64,000 bases of DNA from Asticcacaulis sp. SL142 (GTDB taxonomy: Bacteria; Pseudomonadota; Alphaproteobacteria; Caulobacterales; Caulobacteraceae): positions 2,443,501 through 2,507,500 of the forward strand of contig NZ_CP113061.1 of the NCBI RefSeq assembly GCF_026625745.1. The letters run 5' to 3'. Below the pieces are notes generated by a model that saw nothing but the letters and a program-made list of their open reading frames with translations, ran no database searches and was not told the origin of the DNA. Position numbers and translations under genes: made by a program. Shown in pieces: positions 52,539-61,034 of the stretch. Within the stretch, counting starts at the first letter, position 1, and the number at the start of each line of letters is the position of its first letter.

Positions 52539-53380
52539 GACACTTACCGCTTATCTGCCTGTTAACCGCATCCGCGCTCAGTTTTGGCGCGCCCGCCCTG
52601 GCTCAGGTCAGTGCGGTCGGATCGGATGACCGTATTCGCACCATCAAATTTGATGACGGCGCGGTCGTTCAGCTTGATACCTGCCTTGGCTTTCAAACCA
52701 TGCTGTCGTTTGCCGACAACGAAAAGGTTGAGAACATCGCCATCGGTGACGCCGCCCAGTGGCAGGCCACGCCCAATAAGCGCGGCAATATCATGTTCAT
52801 CAAGCCCTTCGTCAGATCGGCCCATACCAATATGACGGTGGTGACCGATAAGCGAAACTACAGCTTTGAGCTTAACGCGCGCGACACGACGGCCTGTAAA
52901 CGCGGCGAGGTCACCTATGATCTGCGGTTCCAGTACGATCCCGAACCCACTGCCATGACGACCACCGCCGATGGTCAGATAAAGGTTGAGCCCGCATCCC
53001 GCCTGCCGGAAAAACGCAATACCGACTATACGTTTTCGGGTCAGGCTGATCTGGTGCCGTTGCGCGTGTTCGATGATGGCACCTCAACCTATATGCGCTG
53101 GTCGCAGGGTCTGGTTATCCCGGCCATCTATGCGCTGGGCTATGACGGTAGCGAGAGCATGGTCAATTTCGCCCATGTCGAAGGCTATATCGTGATCGAA
53201 CAAATCGCCCCGGCCTTCGCCCTGCGCAAAGGTGAGGGCCGTACCGTGCTTTATAACGAAGGCTTCACGCCGCCGCAGCTAGATGCCAATTCGCCTCAGC
53301 CGCGCCCGGAGCCGGAAAAGAAGAAATTCTGCCTGTTCGGCTGCAACACCGATGCCGCCGCCCCGTCGGAGGGCCAGTAA
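52535..53380 (+). CDS. virB9: VirB9-like T4SS core protein with a CxxxC tail
   Basis: 281 residues, signal peptide (LICLLTASALSFGAPALAQ). Domain order is normal: N-terminal VirB9 domain (SDDRIRTIKFDDGAVVQLD, WQATPNKRGNIMFIKP, TNMTVVTDKRNYSFEL), linker, and C-terminal domain (YTFSGQADLVPLRVFDDGTS, LYNEGFTPPQLD). After the domain comes a charged linker and CLFGC (C266, C270), which is not usual. VirB8 normally precedes VirB9, but the gene before it is virB6. Only 1 bp separates it from virB10. Confidence 0.9.
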   Translation: MRHLPLICLLTASALSFGAPALAQVSAVGSDDRIRTIKFDDGAVVQLDTCLGFQTMLSFADNEKVENIAIGDAAQWQATPNKRGNIMFIKPFVRSAHTNMTVVTDKRNYSFELNARDTTACKRGEVTYDLRFQYDPEPTAMTTTADGQIKVEPASRLPEKRNTDYTFSGQADLVPLRVFDDGTSTYMRWSQGLVIPAIYALGYDGSESMVNFAHVEGYIVIEQIAPAFALRKGEGRTVLYNEGFTPPQLDANSPQPRPEPEKKKFCLFGCNTDAAAPSEGQ

Positions 53381-53381
53381 A

Positions 53382-54485
53382 ATGAAATATAACCTGTCCT
53401 CATCCCCTCAGCCGCAAAAAGACCCGCGCACCCAGATGGATTCGTCTGAGCTTAAGGCCGCCTCGACGCGCGCCCTGCCCGATGTGGCGCAAAAATCAAA
53501 CGCCAAGGACGCGCTGGTCATGGCCGGTGGCATATTGGGGGCGGTGTTTCTGGGGGCCGTCACCTTGGTGACACTCAGCAATAATCGCCAAAACCCAACG
53601 GCCGCGCAAACACCGCCACAAACCGAGCCACAGACCCCGCCGGGATCGGTGGTTATGGATCAACCGGCCACACCTCTGACTGAGGGGCCGATCATGCCGG
53701 TGCCCCCGATTGAGCAGCCGCAGCCGCCAGTTCCGGTAAATGGGGCACCGCCGCCCGCGAGCCCTGACAATAATCCCCGCGCCAATACGCTGGTCTATGA
53801 CGTCAGCGCGCCTGAACCCGGTGCCAATGCGCCCGCCGCCCCCGGCTCAGCACCGGTATCGCCAGTTCTGGCCGCCCGTGGCCCCAGCGTCGGTGACCTG
53901 ACCGGCGTCGATGCCACCTTTCAGGCCCGCGCCTCACGGATCAACAATCCGGGCTTTGTGGTCCCCCAGGGCACCATGATCCCGGCGGTGCTTGAAACCG
54001 CGCTCAATTCCGACCTGCCCGGCTATACGCGGGCGCTGGTGTCGCGCGATATCAAAAGCTTTGACGGCAGTCGCGTCATCATTCCGCGCGGTTCGCGCCT
54101 GATCGGGGCCTATCGTTCGGGTCTGTCGAGCGGTCAAAAGCGCCTGTTTGTGACCTGGACGCGCCTGATCCGCCCTGATGGCACGGCCATTCAACTGGCT
54201 GATCCGTCCACCGATCCTTTGGGTCAGGCGGGCCTCACCGGTGATGTTGACAGCCATTTCTTTAAGCGGTTTGGCTCGGCCATGTTGTTGTCGATCATCG
54301 GCGGCCTGTCGTCGTCCCTCAACGACAACAACTCCAACACCGTAGTCATCGGCACGGCCAGCGGCGCCAACAATGCCGCGACCGCAGCCCTCGAATCCGA
54401 CTCCAAGATCTCCCCCACCATCAAGGTCGCGCAAGGGACACCGATTCAGGTGTTTGCTTCCCGCGATCTCGATTTTACCCAGTAG
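53382..54485 (+). CDS. virB10: VirB10-like T4SS core protein
   Basis: ATG at 53382 has GGAGGG upstream; the frame opens at 53283 within virB9. 367 residues: cytoplasmic lead, one membrane helix (DALVMAGGILGAVFLGAVTL), a Pro-rich linker (residues about 70-150), then the VirB10 beta-barrel domain (FVVPQGTMIPAVLETALNSD, SFDGSRVIIPRGSRLIGAYR, DSHFFKRFGSAMLLSIIGGL), which spans to the outer membrane. The end reads ISPTIKVAQGTPIQVFASRD. A 26-bp palindromic repeat begins at its last base. Confidence 0.93.
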   Translation: MKYNLSSSPQPQKDPRTQMDSSELKAASTRALPDVAQKSNAKDALVMAGGILGAVFLGAVTLVTLSNNRQNPTAAQTPPQTEPQTPPGSVVMDQPATPLTEGPIMPVPPIEQPQPPVPVNGAPPPASPDNNPRANTLVYDVSAPEPGANAPAAPGSAPVSPVLAARGPSVGDLTGVDATFQARASRINNPGFVVPQGTMIPAVLETALNSDLPGYTRALVSRDIKSFDGSRVIIPRGSRLIGAYRSGLSSGQKRLFVTWTRLIRPDGTAIQLADPSTDPLGQAGLTGDVDSHFFKRFGSAMLLSIIGGLSSSLNDNNSNTVVIGTASGANNAATAALESDSKISPTIKVAQGTPIQVFASRDLDFTQ

Positions 54486-54510
54486 CAAGGGGGCAAGCCC
54501 CCTTGACCCG
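54485..54510. repeat. 26-bp palindrome, copy A (after virB10)
   Basis: AAGGGGGCAAGCCCCCTT forms the core; the full 26 bp from G54485 to G54510 recurs as an exact reverse complement at 58532-58557. It begins at the last base of the virB10 stop codon and lies in the 72-bp gap before virB11, so it may form an intra-operon hairpin. Confidence 0.85.
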
Positions 54511-54557
54511 AAACCTATCAGGACGAATTCGTCCGCTACCATTGAAAGCCAGCTTTA

Positions 54558-55529
54558 ATGGCCGTTGAACCGCTCCACCCCGAAGGCGTTTATCTCCGCA
54601 CCTATCTGGCGCCCTTTCGTCAGTGGCTGGACCGCGCCGATGTGACCGAAGTCATGGTCAATCGTCCCGGCGAAGTGTGGGTGGAAATTTCCGGTCAGCC
54701 GAACATGCAGCGTTTCGATGCGCCCGACATCAATGACCATCTGGTCAGTCGGCTGGCGGCCCAGATCGCCCGCATCAGCCATCAGGGCATTAACCGCGAA
54801 AACCCGTTGCTGGGGGCGACCCTGCCGACCGGTGAGCGGGTGCAAGTCATCGGCCCACCCGCCACGCGTAAAAACTGGGCTCTGGCGATCCGCCGCCACG
54901 TCATGGTCAATCGCCCGCTTGAAGCCTATGACCGCGGGCCGATCAAGGCCGCGACCTATACCACTCGTGAGCAGGATCAGGTGGCCGCCCGCCGCGATCC
55001 GGTCGGCTTCCTGAAAAAAGCCGTGCTCGCGCGCAAGACCGTGCTGATTTCCGGCGGCACCTCATCCGGTAAGACGACGTTTCTAAACGCGATGCTGCAA
55101 ACCGTGCCGGAGTCTGAGCGCATTATTCTAGTCGAAGACACGCCCGAAATCATCGTTCACCAACCCAACGCGCTCGGCCTTGTGGCCGTTAAGGGCGAAC
55201 TGGGCGAAGCCAAGGTCACGGTCAATGACCTGCTGCAAGCGTCATTGCGGCTACGGCCTGACCGGATCATCGTCGGCGAAATTCGGGGGGCTGAGGCGGT
55301 CACGTTCTTACGCGCCATCAATACCGGCCATCCGGGATCGTTCACAACTGTCCACGCCAACTCACCGCAAGGGGCGCTGGAACAACTGGCGCTGATGGTC
55401 ATGCAGGGCGGGATGAGCCTGTCGCGCCAGGAGACGCTGGCCTATGCGTCCAGCCTGATTGATGTGGTGGTGCAACTGTCGAAATCCGGCGGCGAACGCG
55501 GCATCAGCGATATCTACTGTCCGGTTTGA
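54558..55529 (+). CDS. virB11: VirB11-like T4SS ATPase
   Basis: 323 residues. N-terminal domain (VTEVMVNRPGEVWVEISG), then a RecA-like domain with Walker A SGGTSSGKTT (residues 165-174), the Asp box LVEDTPEI, a His-box region (RIIVGEIRGAEAVTFLRAIN, TGHPGSFTTVHANS) and CPV end. Hexameric traffic ATPase on the cytoplasmic side of the apparatus. Last gene of the T4SS cluster; separated from virB10 by a 72-bp gap containing a palindrome. Confidence 0.94.
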   Translation: MAVEPLHPEGVYLRTYLAPFRQWLDRADVTEVMVNRPGEVWVEISGQPNMQRFDAPDINDHLVSRLAAQIARISHQGINRENPLLGATLPTGERVQVIGPPATRKNWALAIRRHVMVNRPLEAYDRGPIKAATYTTREQDQVAARRDPVGFLKKAVLARKTVLISGGTSSGKTTFLNAMLQTVPESERIILVEDTPEIIVHQPNALGLVAVKGELGEAKVTVNDLLQASLRLRPDRIIVGEIRGAEAVTFLRAINTGHPGSFTTVHANSPQGALEQLALMVMQGGMSLSRQETLAYASSLIDVVVQLSKSGGERGISDIYCPV

Positions 55530-55619
55530 TCGTTACAGAGCCGACATAACCGCGCTACTGAATTTGCCGCATTGGCTTTGTAAGCCTTAAGTCCCCACAT
55601 AAAATAAGGACTTAAAGCT

Positions 55620-56543
55620 TTGACCCACCCCCACGCCCCCAATGAGCCTTTCCATAAGGACGAAGGCAGCCTTCAGGATCTGATTAAATCCGTCGCCTCG
55701 CGCAGGCGCTCCCTGTCCATTATCGGCGGCGGGCTGTTTACGGCCACCTTCGCCTCGGCCTGTGGCGGCGGCGGAGGGGGCGGGACAACCACCGCCACGG
55801 TCAGCAGCAGCGCCTCGTCTTCGTCAAGTTCATCATCCAGCAGTTCGACTTCCAGTTCGGCCTCGTCATCCTCAACCGCCAGCGGCACCTGCACCACCTA
55901 TGCCGAAGAAACCGCCGGTCCCTATCCCGGTGATGGCTCCAACACGGCATCAGGCTCAGTGATCAATGTACTGGCCTTATCCGGCATCAATCGCTCAGAT
56001 ATCCGCACCTCGGTCGGTTCGGCGTCCGGTACAGCTCCCGGCCTGCCGATGACGCTTACGATCACTCTGGTCAATTCGGGTAATAGCTGTGCGCCTCTGG
56101 CCGGATATGTCATCTATCTGTGGCATTGCACCCGCGACGGGCTTTATTCGCTCTATACCCTGACCGGCGAAAACTATCTGCGCGGCGTGCAGGTGACCGA
56201 CGCCAATGGTCAGGTGACCTTTACCACCATATTCCCGGGCTGCTATGACGGACGGATGCCGCACCTACATGTTGAGGTTTATCCGTCGCTGGCGGCGGCG
56301 ACCTCCTACGCCAATAAGCTAAAGACATCGCAGTTTGCCCTGCCACGCGATGTCTGCGCATACGTCTACGCCAATGTCAGCGGCTATAGCGCCAGCGTCA
56401 GCAACCTGAGCCGCATTACCTTTGCCAGCGACAATGTCTTCTCTGACAACAGTGCGGCCCAGCTTGCCGCCCAGACGATTGCCTTAAGCGGCGACACCAC
56501 AAACGGCTATACCGGCACGGTGACCTATGGGGTGACTATTTAG
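55620..56543 (+). CDS. Tat-exported, lipid-anchored intradiol dioxygenase-like protein
   Basis: 307 residues. A TTG start is proposed: AAGGA is 10 bp upstream and there is no other Met codon before the signal. SRRRSLSIIGGGLFTATFAS (residues 27-46) is a Tat-like signal ending in a lipobox with C48. A poly-Gly stretch and a Ser-rich spacer (about 61-88) follow. The catalytic domain has LWHCTRDGLYS, YLRG and FPGCYDGRMPHLHVEV, with the iron ligands Y176, Y209, H215 and H217 in place. Likely a surface-linked ring-cleaving enzyme, similar to protocatechuate dioxygenase; the substrate is unknown. Confidence 0.75.
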   Translation: MTHPHAPNEPFHKDEGSLQDLIKSVASRRRSLSIIGGGLFTATFASACGGGGGGGTTTATVSSSASSSSSSSSSSSTSSSASSSSTASGTCTTYAEETAGPYPGDGSNTASGSVINVLALSGINRSDIRTSVGSASGTAPGLPMTLTITLVNSGNSCAPLAGYVIYLWHCTRDGLYSLYTLTGENYLRGVQVTDANGQVTFTTIFPGCYDGRMPHLHVEVYPSLAAATSYANKLKTSQFALPRDVCAYVYANVSGYSASVSNLSRITFASDNVFSDNSAAQLAAQTIALSGDTTNGYTGTVTYGVTI

Positions 56544-56566
56544 CGGCCGCTTTGCGTCCAAATGAA

Positions 56567-56599
56567 AAGCCGCCAGCCCTTATTCAGGGCTGACGGCTT
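56567..56599 (+). terminator. Hairpin after the dioxygenase gene
   Basis: 14-bp arms (AAGCCGCCAGCCCT and AGGGCTGACGGCTT) with one mismatch and a TATTC loop, 23 bp after the stop. The T-tract is poor (GTTTG). The rest of the 340-bp gap to 56884 shows no supported gene; AAGGAT just before 56884 is a ribosome binding site. Confidence 0.6.
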
Positions 56600-56883
56600 G
56601 TTTGAAAGCGCCTCTATGGGGGAAAGGGGCCTTCAAATAGGGACTGTCCTAGCTTAAGGGGGGAAGTCGTTGGGACAATCCATCAAAGCGTTTCTCAATG
56701 AAAAGCTTATGATAAAAGACTATCACAAAAGGCGAATTGCACCATAAGCGCTCGCATCACAGTTGTGTGAGTCACGCGCGGATCAAATCGCCGTTTACGC
56801 GAAAAACATCTTGAATATCACCCCCTTAAGGCCATAGGGTTTTGGGGGTCGATATTGCACAAAAACGTGAAGGGTTAAGGATC

Positions 56884-58371
56884 ATGGCGGATACAACAGG
56901 CGTTCTGGTCGGATATTCGCAGTCGCCGACCTCTGGCGGCCCGCAGACCCTGCTGTTCACCCGCGCGAACCGTCACGGTATTGTGGCTGGTGCCACGGGT
57001 ACGGGCAAGACCGTGACCCTGCAAATCCTGGCGCAGGCCTTTTCCGATGCGGGTGTGCCGGTGTTTGCCGCCGATATCAAAGGCGACCTGTCGGGCGTGG
57101 CGGTGGCGGGCAGCCCAAATGAAAAACTGCTCGAACGCGCCAGGATCATGAACCTTGATCTGGCGCCCAAGGCCGCGCCGGTCATTTTCTGGGATATCTT
57201 TGGCGAAAAAGGCCACCCGATCCGGGCGACGATTTCTGAGATGGGGCCGCTGCTGCTATCGCGGCTGTTTGAACTGAACGACGTGCAGGAAGGTGTGCTC
57301 AACATCGCTTTCCATGTGGCCGACAAAGAAGGGTTGCTGCTGCTGGATCTGGCCGATCTGCGCGCCCTGCTCAACCATGTGGCTGAGAATGCCAAGGAAA
57401 TTTCGGCGACCTATGGTCAGGTATCGACGACCTCAATCGGTGCCATTCAGCGCCAGTTGCTGACGCTGGAAACCCAGGGCGGCGCCAGGTTCTTTGGCGA
57501 ACCGGCGCTGCGCCTCGAAGACCTGATGCGCACGGATTTGTCGGGTAAGGGCTACATCAATATTCTGTGTGCGGACAAACTCATCGGCAGCCCCCGCCTC
57601 TATTCGACGTTTCTGCTATGGCTGTTATCTGAACTGTTCGAGGAATTGCCGGAAATCGGCGATCCGGAAAAACCGCGCATGGTGTTTTTCTTCGACGAAG
57701 CCCATCTGTTGTTCAACGAAGCGCCGAAATCCTTGCTGGAAAAGATCGAGCAGGTCGTGCGTCTGATCCGTTCCAAAGGGGTCGGCATCTATTTCGTCAC
57801 CCAAAATCCGGCCGATGTGCCGGACTCGGTTCTGGCCCAGCTTGGCAACCGCATCCAGCATGCCCTGCGCGCCTATACACCGTCCGAACAAAAGGGCCTG
57901 AAAGCCGCCGCCAACTCGTTCCGCGCCAATCCTGAGTTTGACACCATCGAGGCCATTCAGGGCCTAGGCGTCGGTGAGGCGCTGGTGTCGCTGCTGGATG
58001 AAAAGGGCCGCCCGACGGTGACCGCACACGCCCTGATCCGCCCGCCCGCCTCGCGTCTGGGGGCAACCACCGACGCGGAACGTCAGGCGGTATTCGCCAA
58101 ATCACCCGTTGGTGGCGTTTACGATGAAGCCAAAGACCGTGAATCCGCCTTTGAAATCCTGTCCAAACGCAAACAGGCCGAGGTGGTCGAAGAAGAAGAG
58201 GCGAAAATCACCAAAACCACGGTCAAGGAACCGGCGCGCAAAGCCTCATCGACCGAAAAAGCGGTGACCTCAGTAGCAGTTTCGGTCATCCGCACCATTG
58301 GCGTCACGCTTGGGCGCGAACTGGTGCGCGGCTTGCTGGGCTCGATGAAGAAAACGACCAAGCGGCGGTAA
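56884..58371 (+). CDS. HerA-like ATPase (DUF853/YjgR family)
   Basis: ATG at 56884 follows AAGGAT; an in-frame ATG at 56842 has no such signal. 495 residues. Walker A GATGTGKT (36-43), the family motif [17 protein letters not shown], Walker [15 protein letters not shown], and [21 protein letters not shown] Lys/Glu-rich linker and a final hydrophobic helix ([17 protein letters not shown]) end the protein. These soluble HerA/FtsK-superfamily ATPases are widespread; function is unclear. It follows the T4SS locus but lacks VirD4 membrane helices, so a coupling-protein role is not supported. Confidence 0.9.
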   Translation: MADTTGVLVGYSQSPTSGGPQTLLFTRANRHGIVAGATGTGKTVTLQILAQAFSDAGVPVFAADIKGDLSGVAVAGSPNEKLLERARIMNLDLAPKAAPVIFWDIFGEKGHPIRATISEMGPLLLSRLFELNDVQEGVLNIAFHVADKEGLLLLDLADLRALLNHVAENAKEISATYGQVSTTSIGAIQRQLLTLETQGGARFFGEPALRLEDLMRTDLSGKGYINILCADKLIGSPRLYSTFLLWLLSELFEELPEIGDPEKPRMVFFFDEAHLLFNEAPKSLLEKIEQVVRLIRSKGVGIYFVTQNPADVPDSVLAQLGNRIQHALRAYTPSEQKGLKAAANSFRANPEFDTIEAIQGLGVGEALVSLLDEKGRPTVTAHALIRPPASRLGATTDAERQAVFAKSPVGGVYDEAKDRESAFEILSKRKQAEVVEEEEAKITKTTVKEPARKASSTEKAVTSVAVSVIRTIGVTLGRELVRGLLGSMKKTTKRR

Positions 58372-58376
58372 AAACT

Positions 58377-58516
58377 CTCCTCCCTATGCCATAGGCATGG
58401 GGAGGTGGATTTGGGAGCGTAGCGACAAAATACGGAGGGGTACTCTGTGGGTTATACCCCTCCACCGCTTCGCGGTCCCCCTCCCCATCTTCGCCAAAAG
58501 GCTCAATAGGGAGGAG
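58377..58516. repeat. Nested palindromic intergenic element
   Basis: Outer arms CTCCTCCCTAT (58377-58387) and ATAGGGAGGAG (58506-58516) are exact reverse complements. Inside lie GGAGGGGTA (58434-58442) and TACCCCTCC (58455-58463), a small hairpin CCGCTTCGCGG (58465-58475), and purine/pyrimidine-rich GGGGAGG / CCCTCCCC segments. The whole forms a long foldback in the 324-bp gap between the HerA-like and MAPEG genes. The look is that of mosaic intergenic repeats common in Caulobacterales. Confidence 0.75.
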
Positions 58517-58531
58517 ATTTGCTCCCCGTTA

Positions 58532-58557
58532 CGGGTCAAGGGGGCTTGCCCCCTTGC
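58532..58557. repeat. 26-bp palindrome, copy B
   Basis: Exact reverse complement of the 26-bp copy at 54485-54510, with core AAGGGGGCTTGCCCCCTT. It follows the nested palindromic element and sits in non-coding DNA rich in short repeats (CTGCTTGAG, CTTCTTGAG, CGCTGCTTGAGGGC). Confidence 0.85.
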
Positions 58558-58695
58558 GCTGCTTGAGGGCATTTTTTTAGGCGCGCTACCGCTTCGCTGC
58601 TTGAGCGCGGCCCCCTTGTGCTTTTAGTTGCCCTAACGCTACGCTTCTTGAGGGCGGTGGCGTTATCTTAGGAATTTCAGATTATAGTACCGGAT

Positions 58696-59106
58696 ATGTT
58701 GCACCCGGTTCTGGCCCTGATTGCGTGGACGATGCTGATGCTGGTTTGGCTTTATGCCGCCCGCATAACAGCTTTGTTTGCCCATAAGGTCGACCCACAG
58801 CGTCTGACCGATAAGCGAATGCTGGCGCAACTGCCGCCCTATGCCCACAATCCGGCCGATAATTACGCCAACCTGCTGGAGCAGCCCGTGCTGTTTTATG
58901 CCTTAAGCAGCGTCATTCATCTGAGCGGTTGGGGCGACCGACTGTTTATCACGCTGGCGTGGATCTATGTGGGCCTCCGGATCGTCCATTCGCTGATACA
59001 AGCACTGCACAACATCGTCATTTTGCGCTTTTGTGTGTTTTTGTGCGCCACCGGCATATTGGGCTATATGCTGATCCGGACGATCAGGGTCGCCTTGAAC
59101 GTATAG
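58696..59106 (+). CDS. MAPEG family membrane protein
   Basis: 136 residues, four hydrophobic helices: LHPVLALIAWTMLMLVWLYA, PVLFYALSSVIHLSGW, LFITLAWIYVGLRIVHSLIQ, RFCVFLCATGILGYMLIRTI, with the conserved ANNLLEQPVLFY-like stretch (NYANLLEQPVLFY) and NIV(ILRF). This is the MAPEG layout (microsomal glutathione transferase relatives). No motif reveals a substrate. Its upstream region is the palindromic repeat patch, and it converges with the MCP gene. Confidence 0.88.
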   Translation: MLHPVLALIAWTMLMLVWLYAARITALFAHKVDPQRLTDKRMLAQLPPYAHNPADNYANLLEQPVLFYALSSVIHLSGWGDRLFITLAWIYVGLRIVHSLIQALHNIVILRFCVFLCATGILGYMLIRTIRVALNV

Positions 59107-59108
59107 GC

Positions 59109-59139
59109 CTGGCCCGATGGCTTACGACACACGGGCCAG
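59109..59139. terminator. Hairpin between convergent MAPEG and MCP genes
   Basis: 8-bp arms CTGGCCCG (59109-59116) and CGGGCCAG (59132-59139) with a 15-nt loop, starting 3 bp after the MAPEG stop. The flanking T-run is weak (CTTTATAA). Likely shared terminator. Confidence 0.5.
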
Positions 59140-59151
59140 CTTTATAACTAT

Positions 59152-60834
59152 TTAGGCCGCTCTCACCGTTTGCAGGAATTTATCCATTTCGGCCTGTAGC
59201 CGTTCGGCCTGCTGGGCCAATTCACCGGACGAGGCCAGGACCTGGGTGGCCGCTTCTCCCGTTTGTTCCGACGCCTGGGCAACACCTGAAATGTTGAGCG
59301 TGACTTCCTGAGTGCCCATGGAGGCCTGATTAACCGCGGCAATGATTTCCTGAGTGGCCGCGCTCTGTTGCTCGACCGCTGAGGCAATGACCGCATTGGT
59401 GCTGTTGATATTCTGAATCGTGCCAGTAATATTCTGGAACGCCTCTGCGGCCTTGGCCGTAGCGCCCTGAATTTGGTTGATTTTCCTGGATATTTCCTCT
59501 GTCGCCTTACTCGTCTGGGCCGCCAGCGCCTTAACTTCTGAGGCTACGACCGCAAACCCTCTACCCGCTTCACCGGCGCGCGCCGATTCAATCGTGGCAT
59601 TCAGCGCCAGCAGATTGGTCTGTCCGGCCAGACCGGCGATCAGGTCAACCACACCGCCGATGCTGGCGGCGACCTCATTAAGTTCATTGACGACACTGCC
59701 GGCCGCATCAGCCTGACGCACGGCATCATGGGAAATCTGGGATGAGGTTGACACCTGACGGCCGATTTCACCGACAGACGCACCCAATTCTTCAGCGGCA
59801 GACGCAACCGAAGTGACATTGGCCCCGGCTTCTTCGGCCGCACCGGAAACAGCCGCCGACTGCGCCGACGTTTCCTGTGCTGTGGCTGTAAGCTGTGAGG
59901 CTGATGCCTGCATTTCCGTGGCCGCCGCAGAGACCAGTTCGACAATACCGCCGACATTGCGCTCAAAACTGTCAGCCAGTTCCAGTATGGCATTTCGCCG
60001 ATCAATGATTTGACGCGCTTCGGTTTCGGCCTGCTCGGAGGCAATACGAGCTATCCGCTGCGCATTGGCGTCAAAGGCTTTGGACATATCGCCCAGTTCG
60101 TCCTTGCGGTCCGTGCCGGGCACCTGAATGTTATCAACGCCGCGGGATATGTCCTGCATGGCTTTGGTGAGCGCCACCAGGGGTTTGACCAGCACCTGGT
60201 TAAGACCCGCCAGAGCCCCGACAGATATAGCCAGTATGATAAGGCCGCCCGCAACGGTCACCGTGCTTATCAGGTCGCGACTGTGCTGGGCCTCAATTGT
60301 GCGTTCAGACAGCAAGGTCTTTTCCTCAGCGGCCATTTCGCCAATTTTTTTGCGCAGCCCATCCATTGAAGCTTTACCGGCACCCGATCCTTCGAGACTG
60401 CGGGCCTGCTCCTGCGTAGCCGGATCGGCCATCAGTTCCAGTTCTTTGGCCGCAACCTGCGTCTTCCAGGTTTTGACCAAAGCTTCAACCTCATCCAACC
60501 GGGCCTGCTGTTCAGGATTGTCGGCCGTTAATTTGCGAACATTGGCTATGGCGGTGACTGAATCTTTTGCCCCGGCATGAAACGGTTCCAAAAATTCCTG
60601 ATCGCCGGATACCAGATATCCCCGCAAGCCCGTCTCCTGATTGATCAGGGCGGACTGAATGGCGGTCAGTTCATCGAGCACATTATAGGTGTGGGTGGTC
60701 ATCTGGGCCGATTTAGCCAGCTTACCCTGCACGATCCAGATCGTCGCACTGACGCACAGGCTGGTTATAACGATGGCGGCAAAAGCCAGCCCTATCTTTT
60801 TCAGAACCTTAAGATCTGTCAGAAACCTTGCCAT
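59152..60834 (-). CDS. Methyl-accepting chemotaxis protein with CHASE3 sensor
   Basis: 560 residues. N-terminal helix ([20 protein letters not shown]), then a CHASE3 domain ([20 protein letters not shown], then [17 protein letters not shown]), second helix ([19 protein letters not shown]), HAMP ([20 protein letters not shown]), and a signalling domain whose hairpin tip reads [20 protein letters not shown], then [20 protein letters not shown]. It ends FLQTVRAA without a CheR-binding pentapeptide. It senses an unknown extracytoplasmic signal. It stands alone among unrelated genes. Confidence 0.95.
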   Translation of the reverse strand: MARFLTDLKVLKKIGLAFAAIVITSLCVSATIWIVQGKLAKSAQMTTHTYNVLDELTAIQSALINQETGLRGYLVSGDQEFLEPFHAGAKDSVTAIANVRKLTADNPEQQARLDEVEALVKTWKTQVAAKELELMADPATQEQARSLEGSGAGKASMDGLRKKIGEMAAEEKTLLSERTIEAQHSRDLISTVTVAGGLIILAISVGALAGLNQVLVKPLVALTKAMQDISRGVDNIQVPGTDRKDELGDMSKAFDANAQRIARIASEQAETEARQIIDRRNAILELADSFERNVGGIVELVSAAATEMQASASQLTATAQETSAQSAAVSGAAEEAGANVTSVASAAEELGASVGEIGRQVSTSSQISHDAVRQADAAGSVVNELNEVAASIGGVVDLIAGLAGQTNLLALNATIESARAGEAGRGFAVVASEVKALAAQTSKATEEISRKINQIQGATAKAAEAFQNITGTIQNINSTNAVIASAVEQQSAATQEIIAAVNQASMGTQEVTLNISGVAQASEQTGEAATQVLASSGELAQQAERLQAEMDKFLQTVRAA

Positions 60835-61034
60835 TTATGTTGCCCTAATACTGTTACGCGTTTCCCGAATGGCAGAGGCTTTAAAGACGTAAGCCTGTGC
60901 GCATACAGGTTCACGCCGAATCTACACTTTTACTGCCTTGTCTCATTTATTATGGTTAGTATTTGGAAACGTGCGGTTAACACATTTTGTTACCGCTTGC
61001 CGCGAGCTAACACTCAGGCTTGTTACGCCCGCCT

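Noticed and set aside
56884-58371. HerA-like ATPase as the missing VirD4 coupling protein of the T4SS
   Set aside because: It has no N-terminal membrane helices, its motifs are those of the DUF853/YjgR family, and it is separated from virB11 by the dioxygenase and a hairpin.
47664-58557. T4SS region as an integrative conjugative element
   Set aside because: No integrase, relaxase, flanking tRNA or att-like direct repeats were seen; the inverted 26-bp palindromes are not att sites.
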